From contig NZ_WUMN01000008.1 of the NCBI RefSeq assembly GCF_009826935.1, forward strand, positions 1 through 64,000: DNA of 64,000 nucleotides, read 5' to 3'. Both the position numbers and the translations under genes were made by a program. The stretch comes from Flavobacterium sp. Sd200 (GTDB lineage: Bacteria; Bacteroidota; Bacteroidia; Flavobacteriales; Flavobacteriaceae). Of this stretch, positions 52,631-62,168 are shown one piece after another; position 1 is the first letter of the stretch, and each line of letters begins with the position of its first letter. The notes under the pieces were generated by a model. The model made no database searches and was not told the origin of the DNA. It worked only from the letters and a program-made list of their open reading frames with translations.

Positions 52631-55594
52631 TTAAGCTTTTACTTCTTCAAGCTCTTCATTATGTTTTTTCTCGATAGCTGCTTTATCTTCTTTAGACATA
52701 CTGTCTACAAGAACCGGAGTAGCAATAAATAGCGATGAATATGTACCCACTATGATACCCACAAGCATTGCAAAGATAAATCCACGGATAGACTCACCAC
52801 CAAAAATGAACATGATAAGTAATACCAACACCATCGTTAATGATGTATTTACCGTACGCGATAATGTAGTATTAATAGAGTCGTTTACAATTTGTGTAAA
52901 GTTACCACGGGTTTTACCTGCAATAAACTCACGTACCCTGTCAAATACAATTACAGTATCGTTCATTGAGTAACCAATAACGGTAAGGATAGCCGCAATA
53001 AAGTGCTGATCCATTTCCATATGGAAAGGCATAAATTTGTAGCAAAGCGAATAAATACCCAATACAAATATAACGTCGTGCGCCACAGCAGCAATTGCAC
53101 CAAGGCTGTACTGCCATTTCCTGAAACTTACCATTAGGTAAATAAACACGATAGCCATTGCACCTAATACTGCCCAAACAGAGTTAGCTTTAATATCATC
53201 TGCCACAGCAGCATTAACTTTAGACGACTGAAGTAAGCCTAACGTTTTACCTTCGCTGGTGTTTATAAACTGCGCCTCAGTTAGAGGTGTAGAATAGTAT
53301 TTTTTCAGACCATTGTAAAGCATTGTGTTTACTTCCTGATCTGCCTCTACAGTATTTTCGTCTACCTTATATTTAGTAGTTATTCTTAGCTGAGATTCGT
53401 TACCAAATACTTTAACATCTACATTACTGTTAAATACAGCGGTAAGTTCATCCCTTACTTCTTCTATAGATACAGGTTTTTCAAATTTAACCTGGAACGT
53501 ACGTCCACCTGCAAAGTCGATACCCTGATCAAGACCATTTATATAGAATGATACACAACTTACAACAACTACTAAAGAAGAGAATATGTAAGTAAATTTC
53601 TTAGCTCCAAGGAAATTAAAGTGAACATTCGTAAACCAGTTTTTAGACATTCCGGTAACAAATGTTAAGCTCTCTCCCTTTTTAACACTCCAGTCAAGGA
53701 ATAGTCTTGTAACGAAGATCGAAGTAAATAGTGAAGTAAAGATACCTATAAGCAATGTAGTTGCGAAACCTTTAACCGGCCCCGAACCAAATATCAATAG
53801 TACTAAACCTGTAAGCACGTGTGTTACGTTAGCATCTGTAATAGACGACATAGCACCTCTCCAGCTAAATGAAGTTTTTACAGCCTCATCAAGCGACTTG
53901 CCATGACGAATCTCTTCTTTAGCACGCTCATAAATGATGATGTTAGCATCTACCGCTGTACCAATTGTAAGTACGATACCTGCAATACCCGGTAGTGTAA
54001 GCACAGCACCTAAACTTGCAAGGAAACCGAATAGGAAAAGGATATTTACAAGCAACGCAGCATTTGCATACCAGCCTGCTTTACCATAATAAACAACCAT
54101 CCATAGTGATACTAATAATAAACCTACGATAGATGAGTTGATACCGTTATCGATAGCCTGCTGACCAAGTGATGGTCCTACAACTTCAGACTGTACGATA
54201 TCTGCTTTTGCAGGAAGTTTACCTGCTCTTAATATGTTTGCTAAGTCTTTAGTCTCAGTTACGTCAAAAGCACCTGAAATTTGAGAGTTACCACCGGCAA
54301 TAGGACCAGAAGTTACACCCGGAGCAGAATACACCACATTATCAAGAACAATAGCAATAAAGCCTTGCTCCCTGTATGCCTTGCCTGTCATTTCTTCCCA
54401 TTTCTGAGAACCTGTAGTATTCATTTGCATGCTTACAGCAGGTTTGTTCATTTGGTCAAAAGTAGCACTTGCACCTGTAATCACGTTTCCTCCAAGAGGA
54501 GCAACGTTATCTTTATTTGATTTAAGAGCATAAAGCTCAAGAACACCTTTACTTTTCTTAACATCTTCTTTACCCCACGCAAAACGTGCAAACCTTAAGT
54601 CGGCAGGAAGAAGGCTGCGGATATCAGACCTTTTAAGGTAACCGTTCAATACAGCTGTATCTTTTACAGACGCCATACCAATAACAGGACCAGCAGGGCT
54701 GATTGCCAATTTATCAAACAGCGGGTTGTTACCTTTTACTGTAGCAGCAGAATCGTTTTTACCTAAAAGTTTATCGATAGAATCGTTAGATGCTGTTTTA
54801 GTTTCAGCAGTAGCGACGTTTTTCTCTGTAGCTTTAAGAGTTTCGTTAGCAGTTAGTAAAAACTGCTGTAGGTCGCTTACTTTATAAGCTTCCCAAAACT
54901 CTAACTGAGCAGTACTTTGCAATAGTTTTTTTACACGCGCTTCATCTTTAGCACCCGGTAGCTCTACCATGATACGACCAGACTCTCCCATTCTCTGGAT
55001 GTTTGGCTGTACCACACCAAATTTATCGATACGCTCAGTAAGAACGCCAAAAGCGCTGTCAATAGACTCGCTTACTTTTTTACGCAATACTTTTTTAACA
55101 GCCTCATCGCTCATTTCAGTATTAACGCTTTCGCTACCCATTATCCTGTTTGTAAACAGTTCAGGCGATGCAAGCTTAACACTTCCTTTCGATTCATTTT
55201 CAAAGGCAACAAAAAATGCTTCAAGATAATCCTGATTACCCTGCCTGTTTTTTGTAGCCACATCAAGAGCTTTGTTAAAAACAGGGTTTTTAGAATTATT
55301 TGAAAGGCCTTTAAGGATATCTTTTACAGATATTTCAAGCATAACATTTATACCACCCTCAAGGTCAAGACCTTTATTAATTTGTTTATCCCTTACTTCG
55401 CTGTAGGTGTAACCAAGATACACTACTGAATCCTTCATAGAATCCAGGTATGCCAGCTCTTTGTCTGAGTCACCACCGGCCTGTGCTTTAGCATCATCTT
55501 CGATCCTGTGAGACACAAACGTGAAGGAAAGTTGGTAGATACATACTAAGGCAAATAAAATTGCGAAAAATTTAACGAGTCCCTTATTCTGCAT
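52631..55594 (-). CDS. secDF: Protein translocase subunit SecDF (fusion)
   Basis: A 987-residue fused SecD-SecF that pulls preproteins out of the Sec channel with proton motive force. The SecD half (about 1-640) has the D1 motif GLDLEGGINVMLEISV and TM4-6 with IGTAVDANIIIYERAKEE. The SecF half (about 645-987) has LDQGIDFAGGRTFQVKF and VIGYSMNDTVIVFDRVREF. Length is normal for the Bacteroidetes fusion. A well-formed promoter (TTG, 20 nt, TATATTTG) lies upstream at 55635-55665 on the minus strand. Confidence 0.97.
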   Translation of the reverse strand: MQNKGLVKFFAILFALVCIYQLSFTFVSHRIEDDAKAQAGGDSDKELAYLDSMKDSVVYLGYTYSEVRDKQINKGLDLEGGINVMLEISVKDILKGLSNNSKNPVFNKALDVATKNRQGNQDYLEAFFVAFENESKGSVKLASPELFTNRIMGSESVNTEMSDEAVKKVLRKKVSESIDSAFGVLTERIDKFGVVQPNIQRMGESGRIMVELPGAKDEARVKKLLQSTAQLEFWEAYKVSDLQQFLLTANETLKATEKNVATAETKTASNDSIDKLLGKNDSAATVKGNNPLFDKLAISPAGPVIGMASVKDTAVLNGYLKRSDIRSLLPADLRFARFAWGKEDVKKSKGVLELYALKSNKDNVAPLGGNVITGASATFDQMNKPAVSMQMNTTGSQKWEEMTGKAYREQGFIAIVLDNVVYSAPGVTSGPIAGGNSQISGAFDVTETKDLANILRAGKLPAKADIVQSEVVGPSLGQQAIDNGINSSIVGLLLVSLWMVVYYGKAGWYANAALLVNILFLFGFLASLGAVLTLPGIAGIVLTIGTAVDANIIIYERAKEEIRHGKSLDEAVKTSFSWRGAMSSITDANVTHVLTGLVLLIFGSGPVKGFATTLLIGIFTSLFTSIFVTRLFLDWSVKKGESLTFVTGMSKNWFTNVHFNFLGAKKFTYIFSSLVVVVSCVSFYINGLDQGIDFAGGRTFQVKFEKPVSIEEVRDELTAVFNSNVDVKVFGNESQLRITTKYKVDENTVEADQEVNTMLYNGLKKYYSTPLTEAQFINTSEGKTLGLLQSSKVNAAVADDIKANSVWAVLGAMAIVFIYLMVSFRKWQYSLGAIAAVAHDVIFVLGIYSLCYKFMPFHMEMDQHFIAAILTVIGYSMNDTVIVFDRVREFIAGKTRGNFTQIVNDSINTTLSRTVNTSLTMVLVLLIMFIFGGESIRGFIFAMLVGIIVGTYSSLFIATPVLVDSMSKEDKAAIEKKHNEELEEVKA

Positions 55595-55634
55595 TATTAC
55601 TAAAAATTAATTATTCCGATTTTTTAAAAACGAG

Positions 55635-55665
55635 CAAATATATAATTTACGATAAGATTAACCAA
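55635..55665 (-). promoter_or_regulatory. Bacteroidetes-type promoter of secDF
   Basis: On the minus strand, TTG (55665-55663), exactly 20 nt, then TATATTTG (55642-55635), a near-perfect match to the Flavobacterium -33/-7 consensus. The leader would be about 35 nt. Confidence 0.65.
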
Positions 55666-55686
55666 TTTATTTGTAAATTATATCAT

Positions 55687-55712
55687 AAAAAAAAGGCCGC
55701 CTATTGGCAGCC
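55687..55712 (-). terminator. mdh terminator
   Basis: GGCCGCC/GGCAGCC arms (55695-55701 and 55706-55712, one G-T pair) with a TATT loop and eight T on the minus strand. It ends the gyrB-DUF6588-mdh operon. Confidence 0.85.
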
Positions 55713-55733
55713 CTATGTTTTATAGCTAAAAAC

Positions 55734-56669
55734 TTACGCCAGCACTTCCTTTAGATCGGCATTCATATTCCTTACTGCATCAGCACTTTTTTCAAATTTA
55801 GCTTTCTCTTCATCATTAAGATGGATGTCTAAAATTTCTTCCAAACCATTAGCACCAATAATACATGGCACTCCCAGGCAAATATCGTCCTGACCATATT
55901 CTCCTTCTAACAGAACAGAGCATGCTATCATTTTTTTCTGGTCATTCAATATACTGTCTACCAAATAAGCAACTGCAGCACCCGGTGCATACCAGGCCGA
56001 TGTACCTAATAATTTTGTAAGTGTTGCACCACCCACCATAGTATCGGCAGCCACTTTTTCAAGTTCCTCTCCCGAAAGAAAATCGGTAACCGGAATACCA
56101 TTATAGGAAGCAAGCCTTGTAAGCGGAATCATAGTAGTATCGCCATGACCGCCAATCACCATACCATCAACATCTCCGGTAGGTTTATCAAGAGCTTTAG
56201 AAAGGAAATATTTAAAACGGGCACTATCAAGCGCACCACCCATACCAATAACTTTGTGCCTAGGTAGCCCTGTAGCCTTTAAAGTAAGATAAGTCATGGT
56301 ATCCATAGGATTTGAAACCACTACAACTATAGCATCAGGCGAATATTTAAGTACATTTTCAGCCACACCCTTTACAATACCGGCATTAATACCAATAAGT
56401 TCTTCGCGCGTCATGCCCGGCTTTCTCGGCACCCCTGATGTTATTACCACTACGTTACTCCCGGCTGTTTTACTGTAATCGCCTGTAACACCTGTAACAT
56501 AGGTATTAAAACCCGTGTTTGGGGCACATTGCATAATATCCATAGCCTTACCTTCGGCAAAGCCCTCTTTAATATCCAGCAACACTACCTGAGAAGCAAT
56601 ACCCCTGTAAGAAATTACATCTGCGCAGGTTGCACCTACATTGCCGGCGCCTACTATAGTTACTTTCAT
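55734..56669 (-). CDS. mdh: Malate dehydrogenase
   Basis: A 311-residue LDH-like malate dehydrogenase of the TCA cycle. NAD-binding motif GAGNVGATCADV, the loop Arg in SGVPRKPGMTREEL, VSNPMDTMTYL, and the active His in VIGGHGDTTMIPLTRL are present. Third gene of a minus-strand operon, 24 bases after the DUF6588 gene. Confidence 0.97.
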   Translation of the reverse strand: MKVTIVGAGNVGATCADVISYRGIASQVVLLDIKEGFAEGKAMDIMQCAPNTGFNTYVTGVTGDYSKTAGSNVVVITSGVPRKPGMTREELIGINAGIVKGVAENVLKYSPDAIVVVVSNPMDTMTYLTLKATGLPRHKVIGMGGALDSARFKYFLSKALDKPTGDVDGMVIGGHGDTTMIPLTRLASYNGIPVTDFLSGEELEKVAADTMVGGATLTKLLGTSAWYAPGAAVAYLVDSILNDQKKMIACSVLLEGEYGQDDICLGVPCIIGANGLEEILDIHLNDEEKAKFEKSADAVRNMNADLKEVLA

Positions 56670-56693
56670 ATTTATATTTGATTATGGGTTAAT

Positions 56694-57701
56694 TTAATTA
56701 ACTATGTATTGTAAAGATACATTAGTATTTACAAATTTCCCAAAATTGAGAGCAGTTTGTACATTAAATTTACCAAAACTATATTTTGCAGAAACTTCAC
56801 CTATATAGTTTACACGCGTTTTATAGATCTCTTTCAAACGGTTGTTTACAATGGTTTGAAAAGGCAGTATTTCTTCCACCGTACCTTTCTCTCCACTCAC
56901 TTTATATTTAAGGTCGCTGGTGGTAACCATAAAACTCCCCATAAACTCCCAAGCATCATATTCCTTAGATACACTGCCCTGAAACTGCCATGTATCTACC
57001 ATTCCTGTAAGTTTATTTATGCCCAGCGTACCATAATCAGTCTGTATATCCAGAAAACTAAACGAAACCTCTTCTTTAGAGTAGGCCGCAAGAACTGAAA
57101 TATGAAACTTTTTATCGGCAAGTGATATAAAATAATGACTAAGATTATGCCTCAAACCAAAACCATATACCTGATAGTCGCTCTTTTTAAGATTGACCTG
57201 CGGTGAATATTTTATTACAAGCTCGCTACCATAAGGCAACCCCAGCGAAGCCTGTAAATAAGGATAGGCAACGGTTTTCATATCAATGCCCTCCGGAGTT
57301 TTCAGCCTTACCTCGCTGTCACCAAGCATACCAATCATAGTTACCTGATAATCGTTACCCACAGCTGTAGGCACCGTAGCCGAAGTGCCCTCCTGCAACT
57401 GAAAAAAACTAAAATCGCTATTATAAATGGTAAAAGTACGGTCGTGTTGCGGTGTAAAAAACACGTTAGCATGAAACTCCAAACCAACCTGCCACGGCTC
57501 AGGGTTTTTAGCCGATCTTACCCAACCGGACACAGACTGATATACCGCCGCATCGGATATAGGGGTTACGTACTGATCAGAAAAAAATAGGGCATCATTT
57601 AAAAGATGCCCTATTTGTTGTAATTCTTCTGCCTGTGCAACAGCCCTGCCCGTGCAAAGCAGGGCAGTTGCCGTTAGTATATTTATAAATACCTTACGCA
57701 T
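56694..57701 (-). CDS. DUF6588 family outer-membrane-like protein
   Basis: The ATG at 57701 was chosen because a signal peptide begins there (RKVFINILTATALLCTGRAVAQ); longer readings run into gyrB. The 335-residue protein is rich in beta-strand-like alternation (SELVIKYSPQVNLKKSDYQV, YGFGLRHNLSHYFI) with the DUF6588 look of a Bacteroidetes beta-barrel. Function unknown. It overlaps the gyrB stop by 8 bases and is followed by mdh, so all three are in one operon. Confidence 0.75.
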   Translation of the reverse strand: MRKVFINILTATALLCTGRAVAQAEELQQIGHLLNDALFFSDQYVTPISDAAVYQSVSGWVRSAKNPEPWQVGLEFHANVFFTPQHDRTFTIYNSDFSFFQLQEGTSATVPTAVGNDYQVTMIGMLGDSEVRLKTPEGIDMKTVAYPYLQASLGLPYGSELVIKYSPQVNLKKSDYQVYGFGLRHNLSHYFISLADKKFHISVLAAYSKEEVSFSFLDIQTDYGTLGINKLTGMVDTWQFQGSVSKEYDAWEFMGSFMVTTSDLKYKVSGEKGTVEEILPFQTIVNNRLKEIYKTRVNYIGEVSAKYSFGKFNVQTALNFGKFVNTNVSLQYIVN

Positions 57702-59634
57702 CAATATTTGCGTAAGAGGCATTTTTCTCAATAAATTCCCTGCGTGGCGGCACTTCGTCACCCATAAGCATAGAAAATATCCTGTCTGCCTCAGCAAGAC
57801 TATCAATACTAACCTGGCGCAGTGTGCGATATTCAGGGTTTAGCGTGGTTTCCCAAAGCTGCTCGGCATTCATCTCTCCAAGACCTTTATAGCGCTGTAT
57901 AGTAACACCACCACCCATACGCTCACTAATCATGTCGCGTTGGTTTTCAGTCCAGGCATACTCTTTTTTATTTCCTTTTTTAACAAGATACAAAGGTGGA
58001 GTAGCAATATACACGTGACCATTCTCTATAAGCTCTTTCATAAAACGGAAGAAGAACGTCAATATAAGTGTAGAAATGTGGCTGCCGTCAACGTCGGCAT
58101 CACACATAATAACTACTTTATGATAGCGAAGTTTTTCAAGATTAAGTGCTTTACTATCTTCAGCAGTACCGATAGTTACACCAAGAGCAGTAAATATATT
58201 ACGAATCTCTTCGTTCTCAAACACTTTATGATGCATAGCTTTTTCTACGTTAAGGATCTTACCCCTTAACGGAAGTATCGCCTGAAAAGCCCTGTCCCTA
58301 CCCTGTTTTGCAGTACCGCCTGCAGAATCACCCTCTACAAGAAATACCTCACATTTTGCAGGATCCTGCTCAGAACAATCGCTTAGCTTACCCGGAAGTC
58401 CGCCACCACCCATAACGGTTTTACGCTGTACCATTTCGCGTGCTTTTTTAGCTGCGTGGCGTGCCTGTGCTGCAAGTATTACCTTTTGCACGATCGTACG
58501 GGCATCGTTAGGGTTTTCTTCAAGATAGTTTTCAAGCATTTCGCTCACCGCCTGACTTACAGGAGCAACCACTTCGCGGTTACCCAACTTAGTTTTCGTC
58601 TGACCCTCAAACTGAGGCTCTGCCACTTTAACCGATATAATTGCAGTAAGCCCTTCACGGAAATCATCGCCCGATATTTCGAATTTTAGTTTTTCAAGCA
58701 AACCCGAACTATCGGCATATTTTTTAAGGGTATTGGTAAGCCCCCTACGGAAACCCGAAAGGTGTGTACCCCCCTCATGTGTATTAATATTATTTACATA
58801 AGAAAAAATATTCTCAGTATAGCTGGTATTGTAAATAAGCGCAACCTCTACCGGTATTTCACCTTTATCATTCTCCATACTGATAACATGAGAAATAATA
58901 GGCTCACGGTTACCGTCTAAGAAACGGATATATTCTTTAAGTCCTTCTTCAGAATGAAAAACCTCCGAAACAAACTCGCCTTTATCATCTTTTTGCCTTT
59001 TATCGGTAAGCGTAATTTTTATACCTTTATTTAAGTACGAAAGCTCACGCATACGGGCAGCAAGTGTATCATACGAATATTCTGTAGTCTGTGTAAATAT
59101 AGTATCGTCCGGAATAAACGTTTGGCGTGTACCTCTTTTCTCAGTATCTCCTATTTGCTTAACAGGATAAAGAGATTTACCTTTCTCATACTCCTGCTCG
59201 TATATTTTACCCTCCCTAAAAACGGTAGATTTCATGTGGTTAGACAGTGCATTTACCACCGATACACCCACACCGTGCAAACCTCCGGAAACTTTATAGG
59301 AATCTTTATCAAACTTACCTCCTGCACCAATTTTGGTCATTACCACTTCAAGGGCACTGACACCTTCTTTTTTATGAAGGTCTACAGGAATACCACGGCC
59401 ATTATCTTCAACCGTAATAGAGTTATCTTCGTTTATATCAACAGAAATGGTATCGCAGTAACCGGCAAGGGCCTCATCAATAGAGTTATCCACAACTTCA
59501 TAAACCAGGTGGTGAAGACCTCTAACGCCTACATCGCCTATATACATGGAAGGACGCATCCTTACGTGCTCCATACCTTCCAGTGCCTGAATACTGTCTG
59601 CCGAATAACTGTTTTTCTTTATCTCCTCACTCAT
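57694..59634 (-). CDS. gyrB: DNA gyrase subunit B
   Basis: A 646-residue GyrB. The GHKL ATPase domain has EVVDNSIDEALAGYC, VEDNGRGIPVD and VSGGLHGVGVSVVNAL. The Toprim domain has VEGDSAGGTAKQGRDR and MCDADVDGSHISTL. It ends with the conserved QRYKGLGEMNAEQLWETT stretch and PRREFIEKNA. The 646-residue length fits the short Bacteroidetes GyrB. A TATATTTG box lies at 59671-59678 (minus). It leads the operon with the DUF6588 gene and mdh. Confidence 0.97.
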   Translation of the reverse strand: MSEEIKKNSYSADSIQALEGMEHVRMRPSMYIGDVGVRGLHHLVYEVVDNSIDEALAGYCDTISVDINEDNSITVEDNGRGIPVDLHKKEGVSALEVVMTKIGAGGKFDKDSYKVSGGLHGVGVSVVNALSNHMKSTVFREGKIYEQEYEKGKSLYPVKQIGDTEKRGTRQTFIPDDTIFTQTTEYSYDTLAARMRELSYLNKGIKITLTDKRQKDDKGEFVSEVFHSEEGLKEYIRFLDGNREPIISHVISMENDKGEIPVEVALIYNTSYTENIFSYVNNINTHEGGTHLSGFRRGLTNTLKKYADSSGLLEKLKFEISGDDFREGLTAIISVKVAEPQFEGQTKTKLGNREVVAPVSQAVSEMLENYLEENPNDARTIVQKVILAAQARHAAKKAREMVQRKTVMGGGGLPGKLSDCSEQDPAKCEVFLVEGDSAGGTAKQGRDRAFQAILPLRGKILNVEKAMHHKVFENEEIRNIFTALGVTIGTAEDSKALNLEKLRYHKVVIMCDADVDGSHISTLILTFFFRFMKELIENGHVYIATPPLYLVKKGNKKEYAWTENQRDMISERMGGGVTIQRYKGLGEMNAEQLWETTLNPEYRTLRQVSIDSLAEADRIFSMLMGDEVPPRREFIEKNASYANIDA

Positions 59635-59808
59635 AAAATTTTATCTTAACGAAATTTTAAGTTTAACGAACAAATATAAGGAAACGCGACCGATAATGCT
59701 ATTTTAAGCCTCCTTTTAGGACTTAAGTTATCAACATTTTATTAAATTTTATCCTGCACCACACTTTCTTTAGCGCATACATACAGTATTTAGGAATATG
59801 ATATAAAT

Positions 59809-59835
59809 AAAAAACGTCCTGCTAACCGCAGGACG
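59809..59835 (-). terminator. asnB terminator
   Basis: CGTCCTGC/GCAGGACG stem (59815-59822 and 59828-59835) with a 5-nt loop, and TTTTTT on the minus strand. Confidence 0.85.
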
Positions 59836-59885
59836 CTTCTCCACAAACAAACAAACTAAAATTCCAAAAAAACCTTTCCTTGAAA

Positions 59886-61502
59886 TTAAACAACTATCTT
59901 AGACTGCGCTATGGCAGTATCTGCATTAACGTGTGCGGCATTGGCACGACCGCTTGGGTCTGTATTAGCCTGCCATTTCGGTATCCACTTACGCACAGTT
60001 TGTGCTGCATTAACCTGTGGAAAATGCTTATAGAAAACCGATCTGTAGTAATATGCCTCTTTAGTAGCCGGGGTATTGTAAGGAAAACGTTCCGCTGCTG
60101 TCTCAAACTCCTCATCGGTTACCTGACTTGCACAGTATTCAATTAAAGTATCAATCCAGTTATACCCTACCCCATCGCTAAACTGCTCTTTCTGCCTCCA
60201 CAGCACTTCCTGTGGCAGGTAAGGCTGCTCCGGCGTATCAAACGCTTTGCGAAGTATATATTTCTCAATACCGTCATAAGTTTTAGGCTGCTTTTCTTCC
60301 GGCTGAATTTTAATAGCCATTTCTAAGAAAGCCTTATCCAGGAATGGTACACGGGCTTCAAGGCCATGTGCCATAGTGCTTTTATCGGCACGAAGCAAAT
60401 CGGCAGTGGCCAGTTTTTGTACTCTTTCTATGGTTTCTTTCTGGAAATCGGTCGCAGATGGCGCATTGCGGAAATAAAGGTAACCTCCAAATATCTCATC
60501 TGCCCCTTCGCCCGAAAGCACCACTTTAATACCCATATCGGTAATAGCCTTACTTAAAAAATACATAGGCGTACTGGCCCTTATCGATGTAACATCATAC
60601 GTTTCCAAGTGCCAGATAAGTTTATCAAGTATCTCAATGCCCTGCTCTATGGTAAAGTGCACTTCGTGGTGTTCTGTACCTAAAAATTCGGCTACCTTGC
60701 GGGCAGCAACAGCATCGGGTGCCATGGCATCAAGGCCGATAGAGAACGAATGCAGTTTTTGCGAACCACCTTTCATAAGCCTTGCCGCTATTGAAGAAGT
60801 AAGCGAAGAATCTAACCCACCTGAAAGCAACACCCCGATAGGCACATCGCTCATCAGCCTTTTTTCTACCGCTTGCGTAAGCGTTTGGCGGATCTTTTCA
60901 TAATCAACTTCTTCAACCGCTTTTTTAGCATCTTCCCATTGCGGTCTATAGTATTTTACAAAACCGGTTTTAGGCGTGTAGTAATGCCCCGGAGGGAATG
61001 TAGAGAATGTTTGGCACTGGTCTGCAATAGCTTTCATTTCAGAGGCAAAGTACATCCTGCCCCTTTCGTCAAGGCCATAGTATAAAGGCTTAACCCCAAG
61101 CGGGTCACGGCCTGCAATATAATCATCTCCGTCAATTACAACGAATGAGAAGATACCGTCCAGCATGTCGCAAAACTCATAGCCGTATTCCTCATACAGG
61201 TGTACGATAACTTCAGAGTCAGAAGTAGTCCTGAATGTGTGGTGGCTTAATACGGTGTCACGCAACTTTTGGTGGTTGTATATTTCACCATTGTGCACCA
61301 TCCAGGCATCTTTAGCCCCCTGTATAGGCTGCTTACCCGTATTAAGGTCAATTATAGATAAACGCTCATGCCCCAGCATGTGCCCTTTTGGCGTTACATG
61401 CACATCGCTTTCGTCGGGGCCGCGGTGCGACATCCTTTTAGAAAGCTGTTTTACTAAAGCCTCATCTTTTCCTTTTCCTATAATTGCTAAAATTCCGCAC
61501 AT
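59886..61502 (-). CDS. asnB: Asparagine synthase B (glutamine-hydrolysing)
   Basis: A 538-residue AsnB that makes asparagine from aspartate, glutamine and ATP. The N-terminal nucleophile is Cys2 (CGILAIIG). The Ntn glutaminase domain has SHRGPDESDVH, and the synthetase PP-loop is VLLSGGLDSSLTSSIA, with SGEGADEIFGGYLYF later. It is a single gene. The 666-base gap upstream carries a palindromic element. Confidence 0.96.
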   Translation of the reverse strand: MCGILAIIGKGKDEALVKQLSKRMSHRGPDESDVHVTPKGHMLGHERLSIIDLNTGKQPIQGAKDAWMVHNGEIYNHQKLRDTVLSHHTFRTTSDSEVIVHLYEEYGYEFCDMLDGIFSFVVIDGDDYIAGRDPLGVKPLYYGLDERGRMYFASEMKAIADQCQTFSTFPPGHYYTPKTGFVKYYRPQWEDAKKAVEEVDYEKIRQTLTQAVEKRLMSDVPIGVLLSGGLDSSLTSSIAARLMKGGSQKLHSFSIGLDAMAPDAVAARKVAEFLGTEHHEVHFTIEQGIEILDKLIWHLETYDVTSIRASTPMYFLSKAITDMGIKVVLSGEGADEIFGGYLYFRNAPSATDFQKETIERVQKLATADLLRADKSTMAHGLEARVPFLDKAFLEMAIKIQPEEKQPKTYDGIEKYILRKAFDTPEQPYLPQEVLWRQKEQFSDGVGYNWIDTLIEYCASQVTDEEFETAAERFPYNTPATKEAYYYRSVFYKHFPQVNAAQTVRKWIPKWQANTDPSGRANAAHVNADTAIAQSKIVV

Positions 61503-61837
61503 ATTATCTTCTGATTAAAATTGTATGTTAAAAACAAGCATTTAGTTATTTTCAACAAGACAAAATTGCATTTTTAGTTTCAATTGAAAAACACAAATTA
61601 ATAATATGATTTCAAATTAAAACAAAAAACCTTTAAATTAAAACAATTGCTAAGCAAAAGGCAGTAATTTAAAGGTGTAAGGTTACAGTTAGTAAAATAC
61701 CTTAGTTATTGTGACCAAATATTTTTAATCTTCAAATAGTACAAGCCTTTTATTAAAACCTCCGAAACAACCTTTACGATACACTTCAACTACACCAATT
61801 ATCATTAGTTTAGCCTGTAAAATTCAATTGGATGATT

Positions 61838-62042
61838 TTACCACGAAGTGCACTAAGTTTTCACGAAGTGCACAAGGTTACACGGGTATTATAATAGCCC
61901 ACAACGGACAACAAGTTGTCTTACGAAGTTCACAAGGCATTGTGAACAGTGCTAGTGCTGTTGGCAAATATAGCTTTGTGAGCTTAAAAGCAAAGCGTAA
62001 TACCTTTTGCACTTCGTGAAAACTTAGTGCACTTTGTGGTAA
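61838..62042. repeat. MITE-like element with 41-bp inverted ends, family C
   Basis: A 205-base element. The 41-base end TTACCACGAAGTGCACTAAG... (61838-61878) and the reverse complement of 62002-62042 agree at 39 of 41 positions. The unit CACGAAGTGCAC repeats inside each arm (61843, 61862), with a diverged copy ACGAAGTTCACAAGG at 61923. There is no coding capacity. Unlike the two other palindromic elements, the ends are built from a short repeated word. Confidence 0.8.
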
Positions 62043-62110
62043 GAAACAATCATTTTAACCATTGTTTGAAAAAGACTAATCTATATTGATAAATGGTATA
62101 ATACTCATAA

Positions 62111-62147
62111 AAAAACCGCCTTACAGATATTACTCCATAAGGCGGCT
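62111..62147 (-). terminator. Transketolase terminator
   Basis: CCGCCTTA/TAAGGCGG arms (62116-62123 and 62138-62145) with a 14-nt loop, and seven T on the minus strand. Confidence 0.85.
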
Positions 62148-62168
62148 GTTATTTTAAAAAAGCAGTAA

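Larger units (their letters stand above)
61503..62168. other. 666-base gap with a palindromic element and tkt terminator
   Basis: Between asnB and the transketolase genes. The first ~330 bases are plain AT-rich DNA, with no gene seen. The element at 61838-62042 fills the middle, and the transketolase terminator lies at 62111-62147. A 63-residue frame across the element is repeat sequence, not a gene. Confidence 0.6.

Noticed and set aside
61838..62042. CRISPR-like array of short repeats
   Set aside because: The copies are in inverted as well as direct order, spacers are not uniform and no cas genes are present.
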